Assembly (NCBI GenBank): GCA_002390205.1 | Contig: DGOV01000079.1 | Coordinates: forward strand, 1 to 58,067 | Direction of reading: 5' to 3' | Length of the DNA stretch: 58,067 bases | Source: Proteobacteria bacterium UBA4457 | GTDB lineage: Bacteria > Pseudomonadota > Gammaproteobacteria > Ga0077536 | Part shown: one piece after another, positions 42,880 to 50,323 of the stretch | How positions within the stretch are numbered: the stretch's first letter is position 1 | Layout of the letters: every line of letters begins with the position of its first letter | Notes under the pieces: model-generated | Seen by the model: the letters and a program-made list of their open reading frames with translations, nothing else | Told to the model about the DNA's origin: nothing | Databases searched by the model: none | Program-made: the position numbers and the translations under genes

Positions 42880-44229
42880 TCATTTACCGATACAAAATTT
42901 AGAAAAAATATCGCCCAACATATCTTCGGTACTATAGCGTCCAGAAATTACGTCGAGTGCTTGAATGGCATTTCTATAATTTTCGGAGACTAGCTCGGGG
43001 CTCGTGAGAAAGGAGTCTTGTGAAATCGAGCGCAAATGCACTAAAGCTTTTTTTAGCGCCACCACATGCCGAGAACGAGCCGTAATTTCATTTTCAGAGC
43101 TCGCGGCTGTATCGGATGCCGATAGAATTGTACGTCGAAGATCATCTATGCCCTCACCAGTGAGAGCTGAGACAAATACTGGGGTTTGTTCCTGACTAGC
43201 GTGCTTTAATTTCAACTCTGGGTACTGATCTACCTTATTGAACACTCTGATTATTTTGGCACCAACCGGCACTTTTAAGCCTATCTCCTCTCCAACATAA
43301 GGCTCCGAAACTCCCGCGCCCATCAGATGGATTATGATATCAGCGGTATCCAATATTTGTATTGTCCGTCTTATCCCCTCTTTTTCTATAAAATCATTGC
43401 TCTCGTGTATGCCTGCAGTATCGCAAATCCGTACGGGCACACCTTCTATATTTGTATCAAATTCAACAGTATCTCTGGTTGTCCCAGGAATATCCGATAC
43501 AATAGATCGATCTGAGTCTGCTAATTTATTTAAAAGTGACGATTTTCCAGCATTTGGAGCACCTGCAATCACCACCTTCAGACCTTCGGTTAAGCGGGCA
43601 CCGAGCAGAGAGCGTTTTTCTAATTTTACCAGAGCAGAAATTAAACATTTGTTCTTGATCTTCTGCTCCTTGAGTAGGTCATTCGAAACGACCTCATCCG
43701 AAAAATCAATCGCAGCTTCTAACTCGGCCCTAGTCAATTGTATTTGTTGTATCAACTGTTGGACAATTGCACCAAACTCTCCACTCATAGATCTCTGCGC
43801 GGACTTAACCGCCCTGATAGTTTGTGAATTTATTACATCTGCTACAGCCTCTGCTTGAGACAGATCTATTTTGTTGTTTCGGAATGCTCTTTCAGTAAAT
43901 TCTCCGGGCCGTGCGATCCTTGCCTGGTGACAACAAAACACCCTAACGAGCTCGTCTAATATAAGCGGGTTCCCGTGAGCTTGAATCTCAACCAGATCCT
44001 CTCCTGTATATGAATGAGGACCTTCATAATAGAGAACAATCCCCGTGTCAATTTTACTGCCTGAGTTATCAATGAAAGCCGACAGAGTAGCATGTCTCAC
44101 TTTACTAGGAGGGGTTTTACAGATTATTTTGGATATGGCAAAGGCTTCATGTCCCGAAACACGCACAATCCCTATGCCACCTCGACCTGGTGGCGTTGAA
44201 ACCGCGACAATCGTTTCATCTGTGCTCAA
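42880..44229 (-). CDS. mnmE: tRNA uridine-5-carboxymethylaminomethyl modification GTPase MnmE
   Basis: A 449-residue GTPase that, with MnmG, modifies the wobble uridine of several tRNAs. The N-terminal tetrahydrofolate-binding domain begins TIVAVSTPPGRGGIGIVRVSG. The inserted G domain has G1 GAPNAGKSS, SIVSDIPGTTRDTVE, G3 DTAGIHES and G4 NKVD. The C-terminus ends LGDIFSKFCIGK with the catalytic cysteine. It is 16 bases after yidC, as usual. MnmG, RsmG and ParAB, often next in gammaproteobacteria, are replaced here by glycosyltransferases. Confidence 0.97.
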   Translation of the reverse strand: MSTDETIVAVSTPPGRGGIGIVRVSGHEAFAISKIICKTPPSKVRHATLSAFIDNSGSKIDTGIVLYYEGPHSYTGEDLVEIQAHGNPLILDELVRVFCCHQARIARPGEFTERAFRNNKIDLSQAEAVADVINSQTIRAVKSAQRSMSGEFGAIVQQLIQQIQLTRAELEAAIDFSDEVVSNDLLKEQKIKNKCLISALVKLEKRSLLGARLTEGLKVVIAGAPNAGKSSLLNKLADSDRSIVSDIPGTTRDTVEFDTNIEGVPVRICDTAGIHESNDFIEKEGIRRTIQILDTADIIIHLMGAGVSEPYVGEEIGLKVPVGAKIIRVFNKVDQYPELKLKHASQEQTPVFVSALTGEGIDDLRRTILSASDTAASSENEITARSRHVVALKKALVHLRSISQDSFLTSPELVSENYRNAIQALDVISGRYSTEDMLGDIFSKFCIGK

Positions 44230-44245
44230 TATATTTACGCGTAAA

Positions 44246-45889
44246 TCAAGTGCTGTGAGAATTTTCTATCATTCGAGTAATGCGCCATTGCTGAGCAATC
44301 GATAACAAGTTATTTACCAACCAATATAACACTAGGCCGGAAGGGAAAAAAGCAAAGAAACCTGTAAACACAAAAGGTAGGATTTTCATAACCTTAGCTT
44401 GTGTGGGGTCAATTGGAGCTGGGTTTAGCTTCTGTTGGAACCACATACTAACTCCCATAAGTAAGGGCAGGACATAAAACGGATCCATGCTCGACAAATC
44501 AGTGATCCACAAGATAAACGGAGCTTGTCTCATCTCGACACTTTCCAGTAACACCCAGTATAGCGCGATGAAAAAAGGTATCTGAACAAGCATAGGAAGA
44601 CAACCGCCAAGGGGATTGATGCGCTCTTCTTTATAGAGCTTCATCATATCTTGGTTCAATTGAGCTTTATCATCTGAATGTCGCTCTTTTAAGGCCAAAA
44701 GCTTCGGTTGGACCCGTCTCATATTTGCCATTGATCTATAGCCGGCAGCTGCCAGAGGATAAAATAAAAGCTTAAGTAGAATAGTTAAAATAATGATAGC
44801 CCAGCCCCAGTTATGCAGCTTGTCATTAATAAAATTCAGAACAATGAATAAAGGTTTAGCTATAAACCATAGCATTCCATAATCCACGGTTAATTGAAGC
44901 CCCGTGGCCAAAGGTTCAAGCAGGTCGTGCCTTTTAGGTCCGGCATAAAAGCTACTAAGCAAGGAACCTTGCTCGTTTGCCCCTATAGTTTTAGCTTGAC
45001 TGTAAAACCCAACAGTAAATACGTCTGCTGTGTTTGTTTTGGAGTAATACTGATTCTCCGCTTCTTTCTCGGGTATCAATGCGGCAACAAAATAATGTTC
45101 CATTACTGCAATCCAAGACTCTTTCGCACTTACATTAATTGGTGCTTTTTCTAAGTCACCATAGTCATACTTTTCGTATCTTTTTTCCGGAGTAGAAAGG
45201 GCGGCGCCACTGAATAGATATAACATTCCCTGTCTTGATGACTCTTTGTTCCGTTTCAATTGCGCATATTGATGAACTTTAATGCCGTCAGGTAACTTGT
45301 TGAATACTTTATATTCAATATCTATTAAGTAACTACCTCTTTTGAAAATATAGTTTTTTTGAATAGTAATCCCTTGTTTATTCGTCCAATACAACGGAAC
45401 AACTAATTCGTCTTCATCTCTAATAAATTTATAAGCGGTTCTCTCGAAAGAGTAGATGTCATTGTGCGTAGGCAAACCCTTACTGCCGGCTAATCCCCCT
45501 TGATGAATAAAAGTGCGGCTTGATTTATTGGCCAACAGTTCCACTGCGTCGTCTGGTATCTTCGGATCAATCGGATAATCTTTCAAAGTGATGCTATTTA
45601 AAGTCCCCCCTTTACTTGAAATAACAACTGACAACAAATCAGTTTCTACTGTGATTTCGGAGTCTGTTTCGGATTCAAAAGACGGAATAGGTGAGTCTGA
45701 CTTGGCCTGAAACTCTGGGTTTATGAAGGGCACAGAATCCTCTGCTTGCGAATTAAATTCTTGCAACTGGGGAGCGCCATTCACCGCCTGTGGTGACACA
45801 TTTACCGTATAGTCTTCCTGCCATTTCTGGTAAATCAATAGCCCGAGGAAACTTACCGCTAGAATCAGAAAAAAACGCACATTTTCCAT
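44246..45889 (-). CDS. yidC: Membrane protein insertase YidC
   Basis: A 547-residue inner-membrane insertase working alone or with SecYEG. An N-terminal helix (about 4-21) is followed by a large periplasmic beta-sandwich domain (about 60-330). The five-helix core includes NWGWAIIILTILLKLLFYPLAAAGYRSMANMRRVQPK, RINPLGGCLPMLVQIPFFIALYWVLLESVEMRQAPFILWITDLSSMDPFYVLP and FPSGLVLYWLVNNLLSIAQQW. The ATG shares one base with the rnpA stop, leaving no room for yidD, which commonly lies between them. Confidence 0.97.
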   Translation of the reverse strand: MENVRFFLILAVSFLGLLIYQKWQEDYTVNVSPQAVNGAPQLQEFNSQAEDSVPFINPEFQAKSDSPIPSFESETDSEITVETDLLSVVISSKGGTLNSITLKDYPIDPKIPDDAVELLANKSSRTFIHQGGLAGSKGLPTHNDIYSFERTAYKFIRDEDELVVPLYWTNKQGITIQKNYIFKRGSYLIDIEYKVFNKLPDGIKVHQYAQLKRNKESSRQGMLYLFSGAALSTPEKRYEKYDYGDLEKAPINVSAKESWIAVMEHYFVAALIPEKEAENQYYSKTNTADVFTVGFYSQAKTIGANEQGSLLSSFYAGPKRHDLLEPLATGLQLTVDYGMLWFIAKPLFIVLNFINDKLHNWGWAIIILTILLKLLFYPLAAAGYRSMANMRRVQPKLLALKERHSDDKAQLNQDMMKLYKEERINPLGGCLPMLVQIPFFIALYWVLLESVEMRQAPFILWITDLSSMDPFYVLPLLMGVSMWFQQKLNPAPIDPTQAKVMKILPFVFTGFFAFFPSGLVLYWLVNNLLSIAQQWRITRMIENSHST

Positions 45890-46278
45890 TAGTTTTTACC
45901 CTGATTGTTCATAGTAATATTGCAAATCTTTTTTTTATCCAGAGAGTAAGCAACTGCACTTTTTATTGCCCCCAAGCCTTTCATATTTGAATTAGGCTTC
46001 ACATTAAAGAAATAATCCGCCGGAGAAAGAAGAGAAGCATTACATCTGAATGCTTCTCGAATTACTCTTTTAATTTTGTTGCGCACCGTTGCCTTGTTTG
46101 AAACGCGCTTACTAACCGACAGGCCTAAGCGAGGATACCCTAAATCATTGGCATAATAGTAAAGGTTAAATGCTTTCGTTTTTTGACATTGCCCTTTTCT
46201 CAAAATTCTTTTGAAGTCGTTGCCCGATGTCATTTTCATCTTCCGAAGAAAGACGTTATCGAAAGGAGGTTTTGGCAT
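45889..46278 (-). CDS. rnpA: Ribonuclease P protein component
   Basis: A 129-residue basic protein that helps RNase P RNA trim tRNA 5' ends. GNDFKRILRKGQ, PRLGLSVSKRVSNKATVRNKIKRVIREAFR is the RNA-binding signature (family RNxxKRxxRE). Residues after it are more diverged than usual (NVKPNSNMKGLGAIKSAVAYSL). The ATG at 46278 is chosen; a TTG at 46284 and a later ATG before KMTSGNDF are alternatives. It is 12 bases after rpmH. Confidence 0.94.
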   Translation of the reverse strand: MPKPPFDNVFLRKMKMTSGNDFKRILRKGQCQKTKAFNLYYYANDLGYPRLGLSVSKRVSNKATVRNKIKRVIREAFRCNASLLSPADYFFNVKPNSNMKGLGAIKSAVAYSLDKKKICNITMNNQGKN

Positions 46279-46290
46279 TAACAAGGCTGC

Positions 46291-46425
46291 TTACGCTGTT
46301 AGCTGGTGCCGTCCCTTGGCTCGGCGTGCAGCAATTATTCGCCTACCGCCCTTAGTCTTCATTCGCGCTCGGAACCCGTGTTTCTTGGAACGCTTTAAAG
46401 TGTTTGGTTGAAATGTATGTTTCAT
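46291..46425 (-). CDS. rpmH: Ribosomal protein bL34
   Basis: A 44-residue ribosomal protein. Translation gives MKHTFQPNTLKRSKKHGF then RARMKTKGGRRIIAARRAKGR and ends HQLTA, essentially the universal L34 sequence. It heads the rpmH-rnpA-yidC-mnmE run leftward from the origin, divergent from dnaA. Confidence 0.98.
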   Translation of the reverse strand: MKHTFQPNTLKRSKKHGFRARMKTKGGRRIIAARRAKGRHQLTA

Positions 46426-46453
46426 CTTTAATTAAATCCATAAAAGGGCGCGA

Positions 46454-46483
46454 ATAGTAGTCAGAAAGAGGCCTAAATGTCAA
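46454..46483 (-). promoter_or_regulatory. Predicted rpmH promoter
   Basis: On the minus strand a perfect -35 TTGACA (46478-46483) and a -10 TACTAT (46454-46459) are separated by 18 bases, followed by a GC-rich stretch GCGCCC at about 46446-46451. A GC-rich discriminator is typical of stringently controlled ribosomal promoters. The start of transcription would be about 20 bases before the rpmH ATG. Confidence 0.6.
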
Positions 46484-46514
46484 ATATAAGAAAGAGCTTT
46501 AGTTACCCTCCTGC

Positions 46515-46544
46515 TTGTGGATAAGTTTAAGGAACGCGTATACA
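46515..46544 (+). promoter_or_regulatory. Predicted dnaA promoter overlapping a perfect DnaA box
   Basis: TTGTGG (46515-46520) and TATACA (46539-46544) are 18 bases apart and could be the dnaA promoter. A perfect DnaA box TTATCCACA lies on the minus strand at 46516-46524, covering the -35 element. DnaA autorepression of its own gene is the inference, as known in E. coli. Confidence 0.55.
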
Positions 46545-46594
46545 CTCAAAGCCTTAGAGAGATGAACTTCGTGATTTCTGGGTAAAAAACTACA

Positions 46595-47941
46595 GTGACA
46601 AATGAACTTTGGGATAAATGTTTAATACAGCTAGAGAAAGAACTGTCTTCACAGCAGTTTAATACATGGATATGCCCTTTACAGACAGAGATACGTGATC
46701 AAACCCTTGAGCTATTTGCGCCTAACCGCTTCGTTTACGATTGGGTTCAAAATAACCATCTCAATCAGATAAAAGCGATTGTTTCCTCTATTTCCAACGC
46801 AACTATAACTATATCGCTTAATGTTGGTAGCAGCACTCAGAAAAACTCGGCTTTACCTATTGAATTCACTGACACCAGCGTAACCGATAAACCTAAGCAG
46901 ATTAAAACAGCAAACCGCAGCCGCGGCTTAAGGAACGAACTAAGTTTCGATTCTTTTGTTGAAGGAAAGTCTAACCAACTGGCTAGGGCAGCCTCCTTAC
47001 AGGTTGCGAGCAATCCCGGGAAAGCATACAACCCGCTATTTATTTGCGGGGGTGTCGGTCTAGGAAAGACACACCTAATGCATGCTGTGGGAAACTTAAT
47101 TAAATCAAATACAAAGAAGCCGCTCACTGCTGTTTATCTGCATTCGGAAAGGTTTGTAGCAGACATGGTTAAGGCCTTACAACATAACAAAATTAACGAA
47201 TTTAAGAGATACTATCGTTCAGTAGATGCTTTATTGATTGATGATATTCAGTTTTTCTCAGGAAAAGAACGCTCGCAAGAGGAGTTTTTCCATACCTTTA
47301 ATGCCTTGCTTGAAGGAGACCAGCAAATAGTACTTACCTGCGATAGATACCCTAGAGAAGTTGATGGGGTAGAAGAGCGACTTAAATCAAGATTTGGCTG
47401 GGGTTTAACTGTGGCAGTTGAACCTCCTGAATTAGAGACTCGTGTTGCAATTCTCATGAAAAAAGCTCAATTAGGCAATATTAACCTTCCTCACGAAGTT
47501 GCGTTTTTTATAGGGAAACGTTTTAGATCTAATATAAGAGAGTTAGAAGGTGCGCTTCACAGAGTGATAGCGAATGCTCACTTTACTGGAAACCCAATTA
47601 ATATAGACTTCGCAAAAGAAGCTTTACGAGATCTTTTAGCGATGCAGGACAGACTAGTAACTATGGAAAATATTCAGAAAACGGTAGCTGAATATTATAA
47701 AATAAGGGTGTCAGACCTGTTGTCTAAAAGAAGGAGTAGATCTATAGCCAGGCCTCGTCAAATGGCCATGACTTTGTCAAAGGATCTTACTAGTCATAGC
47801 CTACCTGAAATAGGCGATGCATTTGGCGGCAGAGATCATAGTACAGTAATTCACGCAAACAAAAAAATTGCTGAGTTACGTCTTCTTGATAATAAGATTA
47901 AAGAAGATTATAGCAACTTAGAAAGAACACTAACTTCATGA
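46595..47941 (+). CDS. dnaA: Chromosomal replication initiator DnaA
   Basis: A 448-residue AAA+ initiator that binds DnaA boxes and melts the origin. Domain I (about 1-85) has LWDKCLIQLEKELSSQQFNTWI. Domain III has Walker A GGVGLGKTH near residue 152, VDALLIDDIQFFSGKERSQEEFFHTFN (Walker B) and SRFGWGLTVAVEPPELETRVAIL. Domain IV has RPRQMAMTLSKDLTSHSLPEIGDAFGGRDHSTVIHANKKI, the DNA-binding signature. The start is GTG at 46595. The linker domain II is short, about 30-40 residues. Confidence 0.98.
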   Translation: MTNELWDKCLIQLEKELSSQQFNTWICPLQTEIRDQTLELFAPNRFVYDWVQNNHLNQIKAIVSSISNATITISLNVGSSTQKNSALPIEFTDTSVTDKPKQIKTANRSRGLRNELSFDSFVEGKSNQLARAASLQVASNPGKAYNPLFICGGVGLGKTHLMHAVGNLIKSNTKKPLTAVYLHSERFVADMVKALQHNKINEFKRYYRSVDALLIDDIQFFSGKERSQEEFFHTFNALLEGDQQIVLTCDRYPREVDGVEERLKSRFGWGLTVAVEPPELETRVAILMKKAQLGNINLPHEVAFFIGKRFRSNIRELEGALHRVIANAHFTGNPINIDFAKEALRDLLAMQDRLVTMENIQKTVAEYYKIRVSDLLSKRRSRSIARPRQMAMTLSKDLTSHSLPEIGDAFGGRDHSTVIHANKKIAELRLLDNKIKEDYSNLERTLTS

Positions 47942-48117
47942 GGATAACTTGTTATAAAAAGGGAATATAAGCGAAAGGATTGAAAAGCAGTTTTTTTATC
48001 CTCAGGTTATACACATAATTCGGGGATTACTCACAGCCTAAGATCAAATCTAAGCTATTGATATATAGGTGTTAAAAACTTATCCCCGCTAAACTGACCC
48101 CTAATAACAATAATAAT
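47942..48117. other. Candidate replication origin (oriC), dnaA-dnaN gap
   Basis: This 176-base AT-rich gap holds a perfect DnaA box TTATACACA (48007-48015), one with a single mismatch TTATCCTCA two bases before it (47996-48004), and weaker matches TTACTCACA (48025-48033) and TTATCCCCG (48080-48088). The two best are in tandem with 11-base spacing. The rpmH-dnaA gap has a further perfect box. Gene orientation flips here from leftward to rightward, supporting an origin at or beside dnaA. Confidence 0.7.
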
Positions 48118-49221
48118 ATGAAAATACAGATCTCTAAAGATATATTATTACCAATACTCCAAGCGAGTAATTCGTTTGTCGAGAGGAAGCAAAGCCAATC
48201 CATTTTAGCCAACCTTTTATTTGTGGCGGAACCAGAGTGCTTGCGGATAACAGCAACCGATCTAGAAGTGGAATTAGTCAGTGAGTTCGGTTATTCGGCT
48301 CTAGAAATTGGAAGTATGGTTTTACCGGCTAGGAAATTACTAGAGATCTGTAAAGCACTTCCGAACGACGCTGACATTCTTATTGAAGACTTTAAAAATC
48401 AAGCAAAACTAACTTCTGGTCGCAGTAAATTCATGCTCATGAAACTACCAGTAAAAGAATACCCGGCAACCAGTGAAATCAGTCCTACTTTAAAATTCAA
48501 TATGCAAAAAAAGGTTCTAACCGAGTTATTTGAAGAAACTACTTTTTCTATGGCGTCCCAGGATGTCCGCTATTACTTAAACGGATTATTGCTTGAGTTC
48601 AATGCAAAGCAAATAAGAGCTGTAGCTACTGATGGTCATCGGTTGGCGTTGAGTGAGAAGGAAGCTGAAATAGAAATCACAGAAGATCTGTCTGTAATTG
48701 TCCCTAGAAAGGGAATCTTGGAATTACTTCGTCTTCTACAAAACAAAGAAGAAGACGAGCTAGAGGTGCGGATTAATAAAAGCCATTTAAGCGTAAACAT
48801 TGGTTCTCAACGAATGAAAACCAAACTGTTAGAAGGTGATTTTCCTGATTATAAGCGTGTGATTCCTCCAGATGCGGGAGATTTCATCCTTGCCGATAGA
48901 AATAACCTAAAAGGAGTGCTGACAAGAACGTCTATACTCTCAAATGAGAAATTTCGAGGTATTAGACTGAATTTGACTAAAAATTCTATTGTGGCCGTTG
49001 CCCATAATCCAGAAAAAGAAGAGGCAGAAGAGGAGCTTTCAATAGAATACGATGGAGGGGAATTGGAGGTTGGTTTTAATGTGGCCTATCTGCTCGACGT
49101 TCTGGGTATTATACGATCTGATATAGTGAGGTTGGATATTATCGATGCGAACCATAGCTGTCTAGTCCGCGATCCTGAAAGTCTTAAAACACAATACGTG
49201 GTAATGCCGATGCGACTTTAG
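48118..49221 (+). CDS. dnaN: DNA polymerase III beta subunit (sliding clamp)
   Basis: A 367-residue clamp, matching E. coli (366). The three-domain repeat begins MKIQISKDILLPILQASNSFVERKQSQSILANLLFVA. ATDGHRLALSEKE, GDFPDYKRVIPP and NVAYLLDVLGI are conserved, and the C-terminus YVVMPMRL matches the usual V-M-P-M-R-L ending that lines the protein-binding pocket. It follows the candidate origin and precedes recF by 13 bases. Confidence 0.98.
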   Translation: MKIQISKDILLPILQASNSFVERKQSQSILANLLFVAEPECLRITATDLEVELVSEFGYSALEIGSMVLPARKLLEICKALPNDADILIEDFKNQAKLTSGRSKFMLMKLPVKEYPATSEISPTLKFNMQKKVLTELFEETTFSMASQDVRYYLNGLLLEFNAKQIRAVATDGHRLALSEKEAEIEITEDLSVIVPRKGILELLRLLQNKEEDELEVRINKSHLSVNIGSQRMKTKLLEGDFPDYKRVIPPDAGDFILADRNNLKGVLTRTSILSNEKFRGIRLNLTKNSIVAVAHNPEKEEAEEELSIEYDGGELEVGFNVAYLLDVLGIIRSDIVRLDIIDANHSCLVRDPESLKTQYVVMPMRL

Positions 49222-49234
49222 TCGAAGCTATAAG

Positions 49235-50299
49235 ATGCGATTTAAGCAAGTAACAGTGAATAATTTACGTTGTTTTGAGCAAATAGAGCTGACGTTAGGA
49301 CCTAAGGCGAGTTTAATTTGGGGGGGGAACGGAACAGGCAAAACTACGCTGCTAGAAGCCCTTAGCCTAGCGGCGTTAGGGAAATCCTTTATTTCCAACA
49401 AAACGCAAGATATCGTAAAAAAAGGTGCCCCAGGAGTATCTGTTAAAGCAATTATTGAAGACGAAGATTTAGACGAGTCGACAATTATTGTTCGCAAAAC
49501 AAAAAAAGCTACGGAGATTCTAATTGATCATCAGGTGTGTAAAAAAGCGTCTCTTTTGGCTCAAAAAATACCTATCGTAATCGTTAATTCAAGAGCAGCA
49601 AATCTATTAACGGAAGGTCCTAGCAACCGCAGAGCTTTAATAGATAGAACAATGTTCCACGTGGAACCAGAATATGTGACCACGTGGAAAGCTTATAGTA
49701 GGGCATTGCGCCAGAGGAATGAAGCTTTAAGAAACGGGCGCTTTGGGAAACTCCACGGGGAATGGGATGAGTTGTTGGTGGAGCTGGGAAGTAGTATTGA
49801 CCGCAGCCGCCAAGAGATAATTTCTCAAATAAATAAGTCCTTAGCTGGAGACGCCCTAAAAGAAGTGTTTGGTCCGTTAATATTAAAATATTTTCCAGGG
49901 TGGTCGAAAGAAACAGGTTATCGAGCTCATCTGAGTGCGTCGAGAGAAAGAGACTTGAGTTTAGGGTATACCTCAGTAGGGGTTCACCGTGCAGATGTAT
50001 CGTTTCACACTCCAAATGGACCGATAGCGCCGGAGTTGTCGCGAGGGCAGGCTAAATTCTTAGTGTGTGGAGTTTTGTTGTCATTAGCGGATTTTATTGC
50101 AAGTAAAACAGCAAAAAATCCGGTAATATTGGTAGACGATTTAGCGGCTGAGCTTGATGATAGATTAATACAGCTAGCCATGGAAGGCTTTGGAAAACAA
50201 AAAGGGCAAACTGTTTTTACGGCGATACGAGAAGGAGAGCTCTTAAGCTTTTCTCCTCGCATAGAAACAGTGTTTCACGTGGAACTACATCACAAATGA
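49235..50299 (+). CDS. recF: DNA replication and repair protein RecF
   Basis: A 354-residue SMC-like ATPase that helps load RecA at gaps. FKQVTVNNLRCFEQIELTL and Walker A GGNGTGKTTLLEALSLAALGKSF are at the N-terminus, RRALIDRTMFHVEPEY and SVGVHRADVSF in the middle, and the signature ELSRGQAKFLVCGVLLSLADF with Walker B PVILVDDLAAELDD near the end. Two parS-like palindromes lie inside it, and both encode the tetrapeptide FHVE. Confidence 0.96.
   Translation: MRFKQVTVNNLRCFEQIELTLGPKASLIWGGNGTGKTTLLEALSLAALGKSFISNKTQDIVKKGAPGVSVKAIIEDEDLDESTIIVRKTKKATEILIDHQVCKKASLLAQKIPIVIVNSRAANLLTEGPSNRRALIDRTMFHVEPEYVTTWKAYSRALRQRNEALRNGRFGKLHGEWDELLVELGSSIDRSRQEIISQINKSLAGDALKEVFGPLILKYFPGWSKETGYRAHLSASRERDLSLGYTSVGVHRADVSFHTPNGPIAPELSRGQAKFLVCGVLLSLADFIASKTAKNPVILVDDLAAELDDRLIQLAMEGFGKQKGQTVFTAIREGELLSFSPRIETVFHVELHHK
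49653..49668. promoter_or_regulatory. parS-like chromosome partitioning site 1
   Basis: TGTTCCACGTGGAACC contains a perfect 14-base palindrome and matches the bacterial parS consensus TGTTYCACGTGRAACA at 15 of 16 positions. It lies inside recF, about 1.6 kb from the dnaA-dnaN gap. ParB would bind here for chromosome segregation. parA and parB themselves are outside the window. Confidence 0.85.
50271..50286. promoter_or_regulatory. parS-like chromosome partitioning site 2
   Basis: TGTTTCACGTGGAACT, at the 3' end of recF, matches the parS consensus at 15 of 16 positions; its arms differ by one base pair. It is 618 bases from site 1, in the same orientation within recF. Two such sites next to the origin are far more than chance would give. 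Confidence 0.8.
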
Positions 50300-50323
50300 T
50301 GTTCAGACTAACTGGAGAATAGC

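Noticed and set aside
49676..49691. A third CACGTG in recF, close to parS site 1
   Set aside because: Only the central hexamer and part of one arm match; the other arm does not, so it is not a parS site.
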